Part shown: positions 8,567-14,463 of the stretch, piece by piece | How positions within the stretch are numbered: the stretch's first letter is position 1 | Layout of the letters: every line of letters begins with the position of its first letter | NCBI GenBank assembly: GCA_965651595.1 | Contig: CBFGTA010000029.1 | Location: forward strand, 1 to 21,277 | Reading direction: 5' to 3' | DNA length: 21,277 nt | From: CBFGTA01 sp965651595 | GTDB taxonomy: Bacteria > Actinomycetota > Actinomycetes > S36-B12 > UBA10799 | Notes under the pieces: model-generated | The model's database searches: none | Seen by the model: only the letters and a program-made list of their open reading frames with translations | Told to the model about the DNA's origin: nothing | Translations under genes and position numbers: made by a program

Positions 8567-8827
8567 ATGGGGCAGCAACGATTCACCGAAGCAGCTAGTG
8601 GGCCGGGTCGGCGACTATTAGCCGTGATCGCCCTCGTGTGCGCGGCGATAGCTGTGGTGGCGCCGCTCGCGATGGTCGCCGCCGTCCTCGGAGCGCTGCC
8701 GGACGGTTTCTTGGGCGGGCTACTGTTCCTGTGGGTGTTGAGTCTGGCCGTCGTGTTTGCTGTGACTCGCTACCTCAAACAGCCGCTCCCAGGGGCGCCT
8801 CCTTCGAGTCACGGCCGAGACGCTTGA
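8567..8827 (+). CDS. Small two-helix membrane protein, unknown function
   Basis: An 86-residue protein with two hydrophobic helices (about residues 18-44 and 48-67), separated by 'GALPDGF', and a short polar C-terminus with 'RYLKQPLPG'. The ATG at 8567 is preceded by GGGAAG at about 9 nt. It lies 122 nt downstream of the interrupted glycosyltransferase on the same strand and faces the lipoprotein gene convergently. No family is recognised. It may belong to the surface-polysaccharide group by position only. Confidence 0.6.
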   Translation: MGQQRFTEAASGPGRRLLAVIALVCAAIAVVAPLAMVAAVLGALPDGFLGGLLFLWVLSLAVVFAVTRYLKQPLPGAPPSSHGRDA

Positions 8828-8866
8828 GTGAAGGCACCGCAGTAGACGTCGTGGATCGCCACTGGC

Positions 8867-10048
8867 CTATCGCGAGTAGAACCGCACTTGTTCGGCGACA
8901 CCATCGGAAAACGTGAACTCCAGGCCATAGCCCATCAAGAAGTTCAGGCCCGTGACGATGACGAGTTGATCGAGGTCGGCCGGGAATTCGCTGGCCACAG
9001 GGATCCGGAACAAGTCGGGGGCGCCCTTGATCAGCGCCGACCAATCCGAGCTGGCCAAAGTGACGGGCTGACCGTTGGCACCGGCGAAAGTGGCCCTCAA
9101 TCCATCGAACGATGGCTGTTGCCCGGCGGTGCTGGTGTCACTGGGACTCTTGAGAATCATCGACCGCGTCTGGCTTCCCATCAGGGATTCGTCGCCGTTG
9201 ATCGGCATGCTGGGAACAGTCGTTCCGGTGTCGAAAAACGTCGTGAGCGAGTTCGCCACGCGCGTTTGGGTACCGCCGGTGCTGTAGATGACGCCATCGG
9301 AGGTGGCCGACAAGGTTGCTACCACATCAGAACCCGCCAGGTACTCCAAGGATTGGAGTTCCGCGACGTATCCGTAGTCGAGGGTGCCGGGATCAACCAG
9401 GTTGATAGCAGCCGCGATCGCGCCGCCACCGGCGTAAGGGCCGAACCGAAGGGTGCCTTTGTCGCTAGGCTCACTCGGGAATTCAAAGGACAACGCCGAC
9501 AGTTCCATCTGTTCGATGACCGACCGCATGCCGGTGCGGTTGGCAGTGGCGTCAAGGTTCCCCGTCAATCCGAAGATTGCTCCCAGGCTCCAGCCTTCAG
9601 TGGAGCCGACGATGAGCGGCCCAGAGGCCAACGGCTGATTGCCCGCGTTCGTGGCGATTGCCAAGTCCGCCTGCAGTGGGCAGAAATCGGGTGTCGTGCT
9701 GCTTCCGTAGTAGAAGACCAGCGGGGGAGAGCACGATGTGTCCGGGTCGCCCAGGGCGGGAGCATTGAAGATCGCGTAGGGGCTTCCCGTGTCGACCAGT
9801 GCAGGCCGCTCATGGCTGGAGGTTCCGAGGTCGACTGTGAGCGCCGTTACGGCGTTGTCCTCCACTTGCGGCGTCAAGGTGATCGCCGTTTCAGTGGGGT
9901 TGAGTAAGGCTGACTGCTCTGAAGCGGGCGAGCCGCAGGCAGCGACACTGAGGCCCACTGCTGCGACGAGTGCCCCAAGCGTCACTACCGGCCGCCGCCA
10001 CGACGGACGCGCTCGCGCTTCCCACGATGGAATGAGGGCTCCTGACAC
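8867..10048 (-). CDS. Putative lipoprotein with pepsin-like (A1) aspartic protease motifs
   Basis: A 393-residue exported protein. Residues 14-38 form a lipoprotein signal peptide: basic 'RPSWRRP', a hydrophobic core and the lipobox VAAC with Cys38. The mature part has two aspartic protease motifs, 'ALVDTGSPYAIF' (Asp86) and 'TFFDTGTTVPSMP' (Asp273), spaced as in bilobal pepsins. 'LGAIFGLTG' (155-163) recalls the pepsin GxxGL turn. The C-terminal 'VIVTGLNFLMGYGLEFTFSDG' recalls the pepsin 'ILGDxFLRxYxxxFD' segment. Cys106 and Cys123 could form a disulfide. Total length also suits the family. It probably acts outside the membrane as a protease, or as a lapsed homologue. The start is GTG 10048, with TAGATT 6 nt upstream (leaderless pattern). 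It is divergent from alkB, with 239 nt between. Family assignment is by motif reading only. Confidence 0.72.
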   Translation of the reverse strand: MSGALIPSWEARARPSWRRPVVTLGALVAAVGLSVAACGSPASEQSALLNPTETAITLTPQVEDNAVTALTVDLGTSSHERPALVDTGSPYAIFNAPALGDPDTSCSPPLVFYYGSSTTPDFCPLQADLAIATNAGNQPLASGPLIVGSTEGWSLGAIFGLTGNLDATANRTGMRSVIEQMELSALSFEFPSEPSDKGTLRFGPYAGGGAIAAAINLVDPGTLDYGYVAELQSLEYLAGSDVVATLSATSDGVIYSTGGTQTRVANSLTTFFDTGTTVPSMPINGDESLMGSQTRSMILKSPSDTSTAGQQPSFDGLRATFAGANGQPVTLASSDWSALIKGAPDLFRIPVASEFPADLDQLVIVTGLNFLMGYGLEFTFSDGVAEQVRFYSR

Positions 10049-10054
10049 ATGATC

Positions 10055-10060
10055 AATCTA
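10055..10060 (-). promoter_or_regulatory. Putative -10 for a leaderless lipoprotein gene
   Basis: On the minus strand TAGATT is followed by 6 nt and then GTG (10048). There is no Shine-Dalgarno. The TANNNT-N6-start spacing matches the starts at 12438 and 13280. Confidence 0.45.
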
Positions 10061-10194
10061 TCGATCGGTGGCTACTGAGTCTCCTTGGCTATCGGCCATG
10101 TCGCCTACCGAACGGCCGGCCAGCCCGAAACCAGGCCCGGCGGTTCAATGCGACAACAAGTTGATGTGCCCGGACCAAACGTGCCACCACAACC

Positions 10195-10224
10195 TTGCTT
10201 TACAGATACCAGCAAATGTAAAGT
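10195..10224 (+). promoter_or_regulatory. Putative alkB promoter
   Basis: TTGCTT (10195-10200) and TAAAGT (10219-10224), 18 bp apart, resemble sigma-70-type -35 and -10 elements. They lie about 60 nt before the alkB start and overlap the inverted repeat at 10198-10223. Confidence 0.5.
10198..10223. promoter_or_regulatory. Inverted repeat overlapping the alkB promoter; candidate TetR operator
   Basis: A perfect 7-bp inverted repeat, CTTTACA (10198-10204) and TGTAAAG (10217-10223), with a 12-bp centre. It covers the end of the -35 and most of the -10, the position expected for a repressor site. The operon encodes its own TetR-family regulator, so autogenous repression is the simplest reading; binding is inferred. 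Confidence 0.55.
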
Positions 10225-10256
10225 AGGTTCCTAGGCTCCAAGGCTCCAAGGCTCCT
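10225..10256. repeat. Four tandem 8-bp units between the alkB promoter and gene
   Basis: Units of AGGCTCCA stand head to tail with no gap. The first reads AGGTTCCT (two differences), the second and third are exact, and the fourth ends in T. The array begins directly after the -10 hexamer and ends 31 nt before the alkB ATG, so it forms most of the leader. Confidence 0.75.
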
Positions 10257-10287
10257 GGAGTTGGGGGTCGAACTGAAAGGCGCGTTG

Positions 10288-11526
10288 ATGGGTCAGCAGC
10301 AACAGTTGCCGAAAACAGATGGCATCGGCAAGTGGACAGACAGCAAACGCTACTTGTGGCTGTTCGGACTCGTCGTGCCTCTGTTCCCGTTTATCGGCTG
10401 GGCGATGGTCGAGCTGACCGGCTGGGGTGTGTGGTGGTACATCGGCCCGCTGTTGATCCTGGCCGTCATCCCGTTGCTGGATCTGTTCGCGGGGACCGAC
10501 CCATCGAATCCGCCGGACGAGGTGATTGCTCGTCTGGAACAAGACCGTTACTACCGGATGATCACCTATGCGTTCTTGCCGATTCAGTACGTGGCTCTGG
10601 TCTGGGCCTGCTGGATGTGGGTGTACGGCGGGCTCACGTGGTCCGATCGCTTCGGACTTGCGCTGACCGTCGGAGTCGTCGGAGGGATAGCTATCAATAC
10701 GGCCCACGAGCTCGGCCACAAGCGGGACACTGTGGAGCGGTGGATCTCCAAGATTGCACTCGCACAATCGGGGTACGGGCACTTCTACGTAGAACACAAC
10801 CGAGGCCACCATTCCCGGGTTGCCACACCGGACGACCCGGCGAGCAGCCGAGTCGGAGAGAGTCTCTACGCGTTCTTGCCGCGCACAATCGTGGGCAGCT
10901 TCCGCAGTGCTTGGCGCCTAGAGCAGCCCCGCTTTCGACGACGCGGGCAGAGTCACTGGTCCATTCGCAACGACGTTCTCAACGCGTGGCTGATGACCGT
11001 CGTGCTATGGGCGGCACTCCTCGCCGTATTCGGTTGGGAGATCATCGGGCTGCTCCTCATCCAGGCGCTCGTAGGTATCGTTCTGCTCGAAACGGTCAAC
11101 TATATCGAGCACTACGGCATGTTGCGCCAACGTGAGACCACTGGCCGTTGGGAGCGCGTCAACGCCAGCCACAGCTGGAACAGCAACAACATCGCGACCA
11201 ATGTGCTGTTGTACCACCTGCAACGCCACAGTGATCACCACGCCAATCCGACCCGTCGGTACCAGTCGCTGCGCGACGTCGACACAGCGCCAGTTTTACC
11301 CTCGGGTTATGCCGGGATGATCGTGCTAGCTGCCGTCCCGCCACTGTGGTACCGCGTCATGGATCCCCGGGTCGCTCGCCATTTCGGTGGAGACATGTCT
11401 CGAGCTAACCTGCAACCCCGGGCTCGGGAACGGATCCTGCGCCGCTACGGCGAGTCCACCGACCACCACCAGCACCCATCGACGTCGGCCGCGCAGCCAC
11501 AGTGGTCCGATCGGACCGACGCATGA
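10288..11526 (+). CDS. alkB: Alkane 1-monooxygenase (AlkB)
   Basis: A 412-residue integral membrane di-iron enzyme that hydroxylates the terminal carbon of medium-chain n-alkanes, using electrons from rubredoxin. All His clusters are present: HELGH (140-144), EHNRGHH (His170, 174, 175) and QRHSDHH (His314, 317, 318). The AlkB-specific NYIEHYG (271-277) is also present. Hydrophobic helices occur near 22-48, 52-68, 95-115, 120-138 and 230-268. The frame extends to TTG 10261, but ATG 10288 is preceded by GAAAGG at 7 nt and is preferred. The stop overlaps the rubredoxin ATG (ATGA), so the electron donor is made with the enzyme. The gene order is alkB-rubredoxin-tetR, as in many actinobacterial alkane operons. 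No rubredoxin reductase is in the window. Confidence 0.97.
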   Translation: MGQQQQLPKTDGIGKWTDSKRYLWLFGLVVPLFPFIGWAMVELTGWGVWWYIGPLLILAVIPLLDLFAGTDPSNPPDEVIARLEQDRYYRMITYAFLPIQYVALVWACWMWVYGGLTWSDRFGLALTVGVVGGIAINTAHELGHKRDTVERWISKIALAQSGYGHFYVEHNRGHHSRVATPDDPASSRVGESLYAFLPRTIVGSFRSAWRLEQPRFRRRGQSHWSIRNDVLNAWLMTVVLWAALLAVFGWEIIGLLLIQALVGIVLLETVNYIEHYGMLRQRETTGRWERVNASHSWNSNNIATNVLLYHLQRHSDHHANPTRRYQSLRDVDTAPVLPSGYAGMIVLAAVPPLWYRVMDPRVARHFGGDMSRANLQPRARERILRRYGESTDHHQHPSTSAAQPQWSDRTDA

Positions 11527-11699
11527 GCGCCTACCGCTGCGACAGTTGCGGCTACGTTTACGACGAGCAGCGAGGCGACGAGCGAGAAGGATTTCCTCCG
11601 GGAACTGCCTGGAGCGAAGTCCCCGACGACTGGGCATGTCCGGACTGTTCCGTCCGAGAAAAGGTCGACTTCCTTCCCGTCACCGAACGCCTCGCATGA
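11523..11699 (+). CDS. rubA: Rubredoxin, electron donor to AlkB
   Basis: A 58-residue protein with one Fe(SCys)4 site: Cys6 and Cys9 (CDSCG) and Cys39 and Cys42 (CPDC). The conserved 'YVYDEQRGD', 'FPPGTAW' and 'VPDDWACPDC' segments are present. It carries electrons from a rubredoxin reductase to AlkB in the cytoplasm. Sequence around the second Cys pair ('CPDCSVREKVDF') looks like the AlkG2 type able to serve AlkB, a judgement from memory. ATG 11523 overlaps the alkB stop as ATGA, and its own stop overlaps the tetR start the same way. A longer frame begins at 11502, inside alkB, and is rejected because of the coupling. Confidence 0.95.
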   Translation: MSAYRCDSCGYVYDEQRGDEREGFPPGTAWSEVPDDWACPDCSVREKVDFLPVTERLA

Positions 11700-12397
11700 G
11701 CGGCCTACGGCCCGCTGACTCAGGCATCCATGAATCGGGGCAAGCCACCGTCGACGGCGTAGTCTCTGACCGGCCTTCCGGCGGGGCTTCAACCAGTCTG
11801 CGCGAGCGGATACTCGACAGTGCGCGCGAACTGACCATCGCCGAAGGTTGGTCACGCGTCACCATGTCCCGCCTTGCCCAGGCTGTCGGTGTCAGCCGGC
11901 AGACGATCTACAACGAGGTCGGAGCCAAGGAGCAACTGGCCGAGGCGCTGGTCATGCGTGAGTCCCTGACATTCCTAGCAGAGATCGACACTCGCCTTCG
12001 CCAAGGCCGAGACGCCATCGATGCGGTCGGGCGCGCCATCGAAGCAGCGATGGCTTTGGCCGCGGTCAACCCATTGCTGCGTGCCGTCATCGAGTCAGCC
12101 CATGGAGCAGACCAAGGGCTCCTTCCGCTGGTCACCACGCGGTCCCAACCCATCGTCGCTGGCGCCACCGAAGTCATCGCCCGTGGTCTGGGGGAGCAGT
12201 TCCCGGATTTCGCCACGCCCGACTTGAAGCGAGCGGTCGACGTGCTCGTTCGATTGACACTGAGCCACATCCTGCAACCCATGGCAGGTACGGGCGAGGG
12301 CAGGCCGTCGCAGACTGTTTCCGGCCCTCCCGGTCAGGCGACAGGCGGCATCGAGGACATTGCGTGGGTTGCCGAACGATTGCTCACTGTTCGGTGA
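11696..12397 (+). CDS. TetR-family regulator of the alkane operon
   Basis: A 233-residue regulator. After a flexible N-terminus (1-32) comes the TetR DNA-binding domain: 'LRERILDSARELTIAEGWSRVTMSRLAQAVGVSRQTIYNEVGAKEQL' in outline (about 35-81), with the helix-turn-helix at about 55-75. The C-terminal helical part would bind ligand and dimerise. Its ATG overlaps the rubredoxin stop (ATGA). The position matches the AlkU/AlkX-type regulators known downstream of alkB-rubredoxin in actinobacteria. Such proteins usually repress the operon until fatty acid or alkane metabolites release them. The inverted repeat at 10198-10223 is a likely target. The frame extends far upstream to 11387, but that region is coding for alkB and rubredoxin. 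Confidence 0.93.
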   Translation: MSGLRPADSGIHESGQATVDGVVSDRPSGGASTSLRERILDSARELTIAEGWSRVTMSRLAQAVGVSRQTIYNEVGAKEQLAEALVMRESLTFLAEIDTRLRQGRDAIDAVGRAIEAAMALAAVNPLLRAVIESAHGADQGLLPLVTTRSQPIVAGATEVIARGLGEQFPDFATPDLKRAVDVLVRLTLSHILQPMAGTGEGRPSQTVSGPPGQATGGIEDIAWVAERLLTVR

Positions 12398-12425
12398 TTC
12401 GCCTGCTAGCTGCCCCTGATCCGAC

Positions 12426-12431
12426 TAGGGT
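12426..12431 (+). promoter_or_regulatory. Putative -10 for a leaderless acyltransferase gene
   Basis: TAGGGT is followed by 6 nt and then ATG (12438). No Shine-Dalgarno is present, so transcription and translation may begin at the same base. Confidence 0.45.
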
Positions 12432-12437
12432 CGTGTA

Positions 12438-13157
12438 ATGACTGAGTTGGTGTATCCGCCGGTAATCTCCAGTGCACTTGTCGCCTTCCGACTGTGGGGT
12501 CTCCGGTTCGATCGCGTTGGTTCGGAGTTGGTGCCGACTTCCGGCGGCGCGGTCTTGGCCTCCAACCACGTTTCCTACCTGGATTTCATCTTTGTGGGAC
12601 TAGCCGCCCACCCGTCGAAGCGTCTGGTCCGATTCATGGCCAAGGATTCTGTGTTTCGCAATCCGGTGGCGGGCCCGCTCATGCGGGGTATGAAGCACAT
12701 CCCGGTCGATCGCTCGGCTGGGGCAGACGCCTTTGAGGCGGCCGTTGCGGCGTTGCGGTCTGGTGAAGTCGTTGGTGTGTTCCCGGAGGCCACGATTAGT
12801 CGCTCCTTCGACATCAAGGAGTTCAAGACCGGTGCCGCCCGTCTCGCCGCGGAAGCCGATGTCCCGCTGATTCCGATGATCACCTGGGGAGGGCAGCGCA
12901 TGTTCAGCAAAGGGACGCCGCGCTCTCTGCGACGCGGGCATTGCATAGCGCTGACAGTAGGAGACCCTCTTCACCCGACCTTGGCCGACGACCCTGGCGA
13001 AGTCACCGCGGAACTTCGCTCAAACATGCGCGATCTGCTCGACGCCACCATCGCCCGTTATCCGGACCAGCCCACTGGGGAAGACGATCGCTGGTGGTTG
13101 CCCGCGCGGCACGGCGGAACTGCCCCGCCACTCCAGTCGCATTCCCCGACGAACTAA
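12438..13157 (+). CDS. PlsC-like 1-acyl-sn-glycerol-3-phosphate acyltransferase family protein
   Basis: A 239-residue acyltransferase of the PlsC/LPLAT superfamily, whose members esterify lysophosphatidate or related lipids at the membrane. Motif I is NHVSYLD (His44, Asp49, the HX4D catalytic pair). Motif II region is 'KHIPVDRS' (86-93). Motif III is FPEATIS (115-121), with Ala where most members have Gly (FPEGTRS). Motif IV is 'VPLIPMITWGG'. The N-terminal 20 residues are hydrophobic and could associate with the membrane. It begins 40 nt after tetR, with its own putative leaderless promoter, and is probably a separate unit. The true acceptor lipid is unknown. The Ala in motif III seems common in an actinobacterial subgroup, so it need not signal loss of function. 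Confidence 0.9.
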   Translation: MTELVYPPVISSALVAFRLWGLRFDRVGSELVPTSGGAVLASNHVSYLDFIFVGLAAHPSKRLVRFMAKDSVFRNPVAGPLMRGMKHIPVDRSAGADAFEAAVAALRSGEVVGVFPEATISRSFDIKEFKTGAARLAAEADVPLIPMITWGGQRMFSKGTPRSLRRGHCIALTVGDPLHPTLADDPGEVTAELRSNMRDLLDATIARYPDQPTGEDDRWWLPARHGGTAPPLQSHSPTN

Positions 13158-13252
13158 CGGACACTGCAACCAACCCCGCAGCCACTCCGGTTCACGAACG
13201 CGGCGAGTGGGGCGGAAAGCCCGGGCCTAGGTGGCCGTCCAAATTCTCCTCC

Positions 13253-13272
13253 CCGTACCGGATGCGGTACGG
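13253..13272. promoter_or_regulatory. Perfect 8-4-8 palindrome, candidate operator of the XRE/nucleotidyltransferase cassette
   Basis: CCGTACCG (13253-13260), spacer GATG, CGGTACGG (13265-13272): a perfect inverted repeat ending 7 nt before the ATG at 13280. It overlaps TACGGT (13268-13273), a TANNNT -10 candidate 6 nt before that ATG. A protein bound here would block transcription; the XRE protein encoded by the third gene is the obvious candidate. Confidence 0.6.
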
Positions 13273-13279
13273 TATTGAG

Positions 13280-13624
13280 ATGCACTACACACCGAGCGAA
13301 CTAGCCAGCGCACTGACTACTGCCCGGACGACTGACCGCGTGCGCTTGGCCGCCGATTGGCTTGCAACCGGCGATGTCGATGACCAGGAGCCAGCCCATA
13401 CTGGGCAACCAGCGATAGATGCCCTTGTCGCTGCGGTGGTTGCGCACAAGTGCCGCCAACAGGGAGTGACCGCCCCGCAGTGGGTGCATGACGGTGATCG
13501 CTGTTTGGGCTCGTTCTGGCACCCAGGTGACGATGCGTTCTTCGCCATCTCGCTTGCCCATACGCCGGCAGAGTTCCTCGTCCGAGGTGTCGTCATCGCG
13601 AGCGACTCCCTGGAGTCGGTATGA
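13280..13624 (+). CDS. Unknown protein, first gene of the nucleotidyltransferase/XRE cassette
   Basis: A 114-residue soluble protein with no signal peptide. The first half is helical and Ala-rich. The second half has conserved-looking aromatic positions: 'VTAPQWVHDGDRCLGSFWHPGDDAFFAISLAHTPAEFLVRGVVIASDSLESV' in outline. The pattern (W-x7-8-fL-x2-W, then TPaeF-x-x-rGv-i...sLe) resembles small hypothetical proteins that I recall next to DUF6036 nucleotidyltransferases; this was not checked. ATG 13280 is chosen because TACGGT lies 6 nt upstream; ATG 13262 is also in frame but falls within the palindrome. No Shine-Dalgarno is present. Its stop overlaps the nucleotidyltransferase ATG (ATGA). It could be a toxin, antitoxin or partner subunit. 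Confidence 0.72.
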   Translation: MHYTPSELASALTTARTTDRVRLAADWLATGDVDDQEPAHTGQPAIDALVAAVVAHKCRQQGVTAPQWVHDGDRCLGSFWHPGDDAFFAISLAHTPAEFLVRGVVIASDSLESV

Positions 13625-14157
13625 CTGACGATCGTGCCGGACCGCTACTGACACGTGGGCAGGTGACTGCCTTGTTGCAGGAACTAGGCGCTGAGCTCGA
13701 TCGTCAGGGGGTCAAGGCTCAACTATTTATTGTCGGCGGAGCCGCGATGGCTCTGGCGTTCAACAGTCGTCGCATGACGCGCGATGTGGACGGCGTGTTT
13801 GAACCAAAGGCCGTCGTGTACGAAGCCGCGCGACAGGTAGCGGCGCGGTATTCGGGGCTGCCGGACGTTTGGCTCAACGACGCGGTCAAGGGGCTATTAC
13901 CAGGGCCAGATCCAGACGCACGAGTCATCCTCGAGGCCCCCGGCATTGCGGTGAGCGTGCCATCGGCGCGCTACCTTCTGGCACTCAAGGTGCAGGCTGC
14001 CCGGACCGACCGTGACGATGACGATATCCGGTTCCTCGCGAACGAATGTGGTGTGTCTACAGCCGATGCGGTGATTGATATTGCTGAAGCAGTAATCGGA
14101 GCGAACCGGCTCGGCCCCAAGTCCCAGTTCATTGTTCAGGAGATGTTTCCCGGATGA
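13621..14157 (+). CDS. DUF6036/AbiEii-like nucleotidyltransferase
   Basis: A 178-residue protein of the DNA polymerase beta-like nucleotidyltransferase fold. Residues 36-57 carry 'LFIVGGAAMALAF...RMTRDVDGVF': the Gly-Gly nucleotide-binding turn (39-40) and the metal-binding Asp55-x-Asp57. The C-terminal half has 'YLLALKVQAARTDRDDDDIRFL' (Lys123, Asp132-135), which resembles the closing motif of AbiEii and related toxins. Such enzymes transfer nucleotides to tRNA or to partner proteins in toxin-antitoxin (AbiE, MNT/HEPN) and phage-exclusion systems. Substrate and role here are unknown. The ATG overlaps the previous stop, and its stop overlaps the next ATG (both ATGA), which enforces joint expression with the XRE regulator. 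Confidence 0.85.
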   Translation: MTDDRAGPLLTRGQVTALLQELGAELDRQGVKAQLFIVGGAAMALAFNSRRMTRDVDGVFEPKAVVYEAARQVAARYSGLPDVWLNDAVKGLLPGPDPDARVILEAPGIAVSVPSARYLLALKVQAARTDRDDDDIRFLANECGVSTADAVIDIAEAVIGANRLGPKSQFIVQEMFPG

Positions 14158-14435
14158 CTCCGCACGAACCACTCGCTGCACCAGACTTCCTTGCTGCCCC
14201 TGGTCTCGATGACATTGTGTTGTCGACTGGCTCAGCTCCGATAGCAGGGAGCCTGCGGCAGGTCCGGCAAGCGGCCGGGCTGTCGATCAGTGAGCTCGCA
14301 AGCGCGGCTGGTACGTCCCGAGCTGCGGTGTACGCCTACGAGAACGGCGACCGCGATCCCACGATCTCCACGGCAATCCGGCTACTCAGGGGCTGCGGCG
14401 CGACGCTTTCCATCGCCGCAGTGGCTGCAGAGTGA
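14154..14435 (+). CDS. XRE-family helix-turn-helix regulator
   Basis: A 93-residue protein. Residues 1-30 form a Pro/Ala-rich lead. Residues 34-85 are a Cro/C1-type HTH: 'LRQVRQAAGLSISELASAAGTSRAAVYAYENGDRDPTISTAIRLLR', with the recognition helix at about 54-64. It closes with 'GCGATLSIAAV', a short C-terminal strand common in XRE proteins that partner nucleotidyltransferases or toxins (from memory). The start overlaps the nucleotidyltransferase stop (ATGA). It likely represses the cassette through the palindrome at 13253-13272 and may be the antitoxin. It ends 28 nt from the stop of the convergent kinase operon. Confidence 0.88.
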   Translation: MTPHEPLAAPDFLAAPGLDDIVLSTGSAPIAGSLRQVRQAAGLSISELASAAGTSRAAVYAYENGDRDPTISTAIRLLRGCGATLSIAAVAAE

Positions 14436-14463
14436 CAAGAGCTGGGCGCTGCGGCGGGACCGG

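Noticed and set aside
8888..9907. 339-codon open frame on the plus strand
   Set aside because: It is antisense to the lipoprotein gene, which has a signal peptide and protease motifs; the product is low-complexity and unrecognisable.
10113..10120. GGCCGGCC palindrome in the alkB/lipoprotein intergenic region
   Set aside because: A short GC-only palindrome is expected often by chance in this composition.
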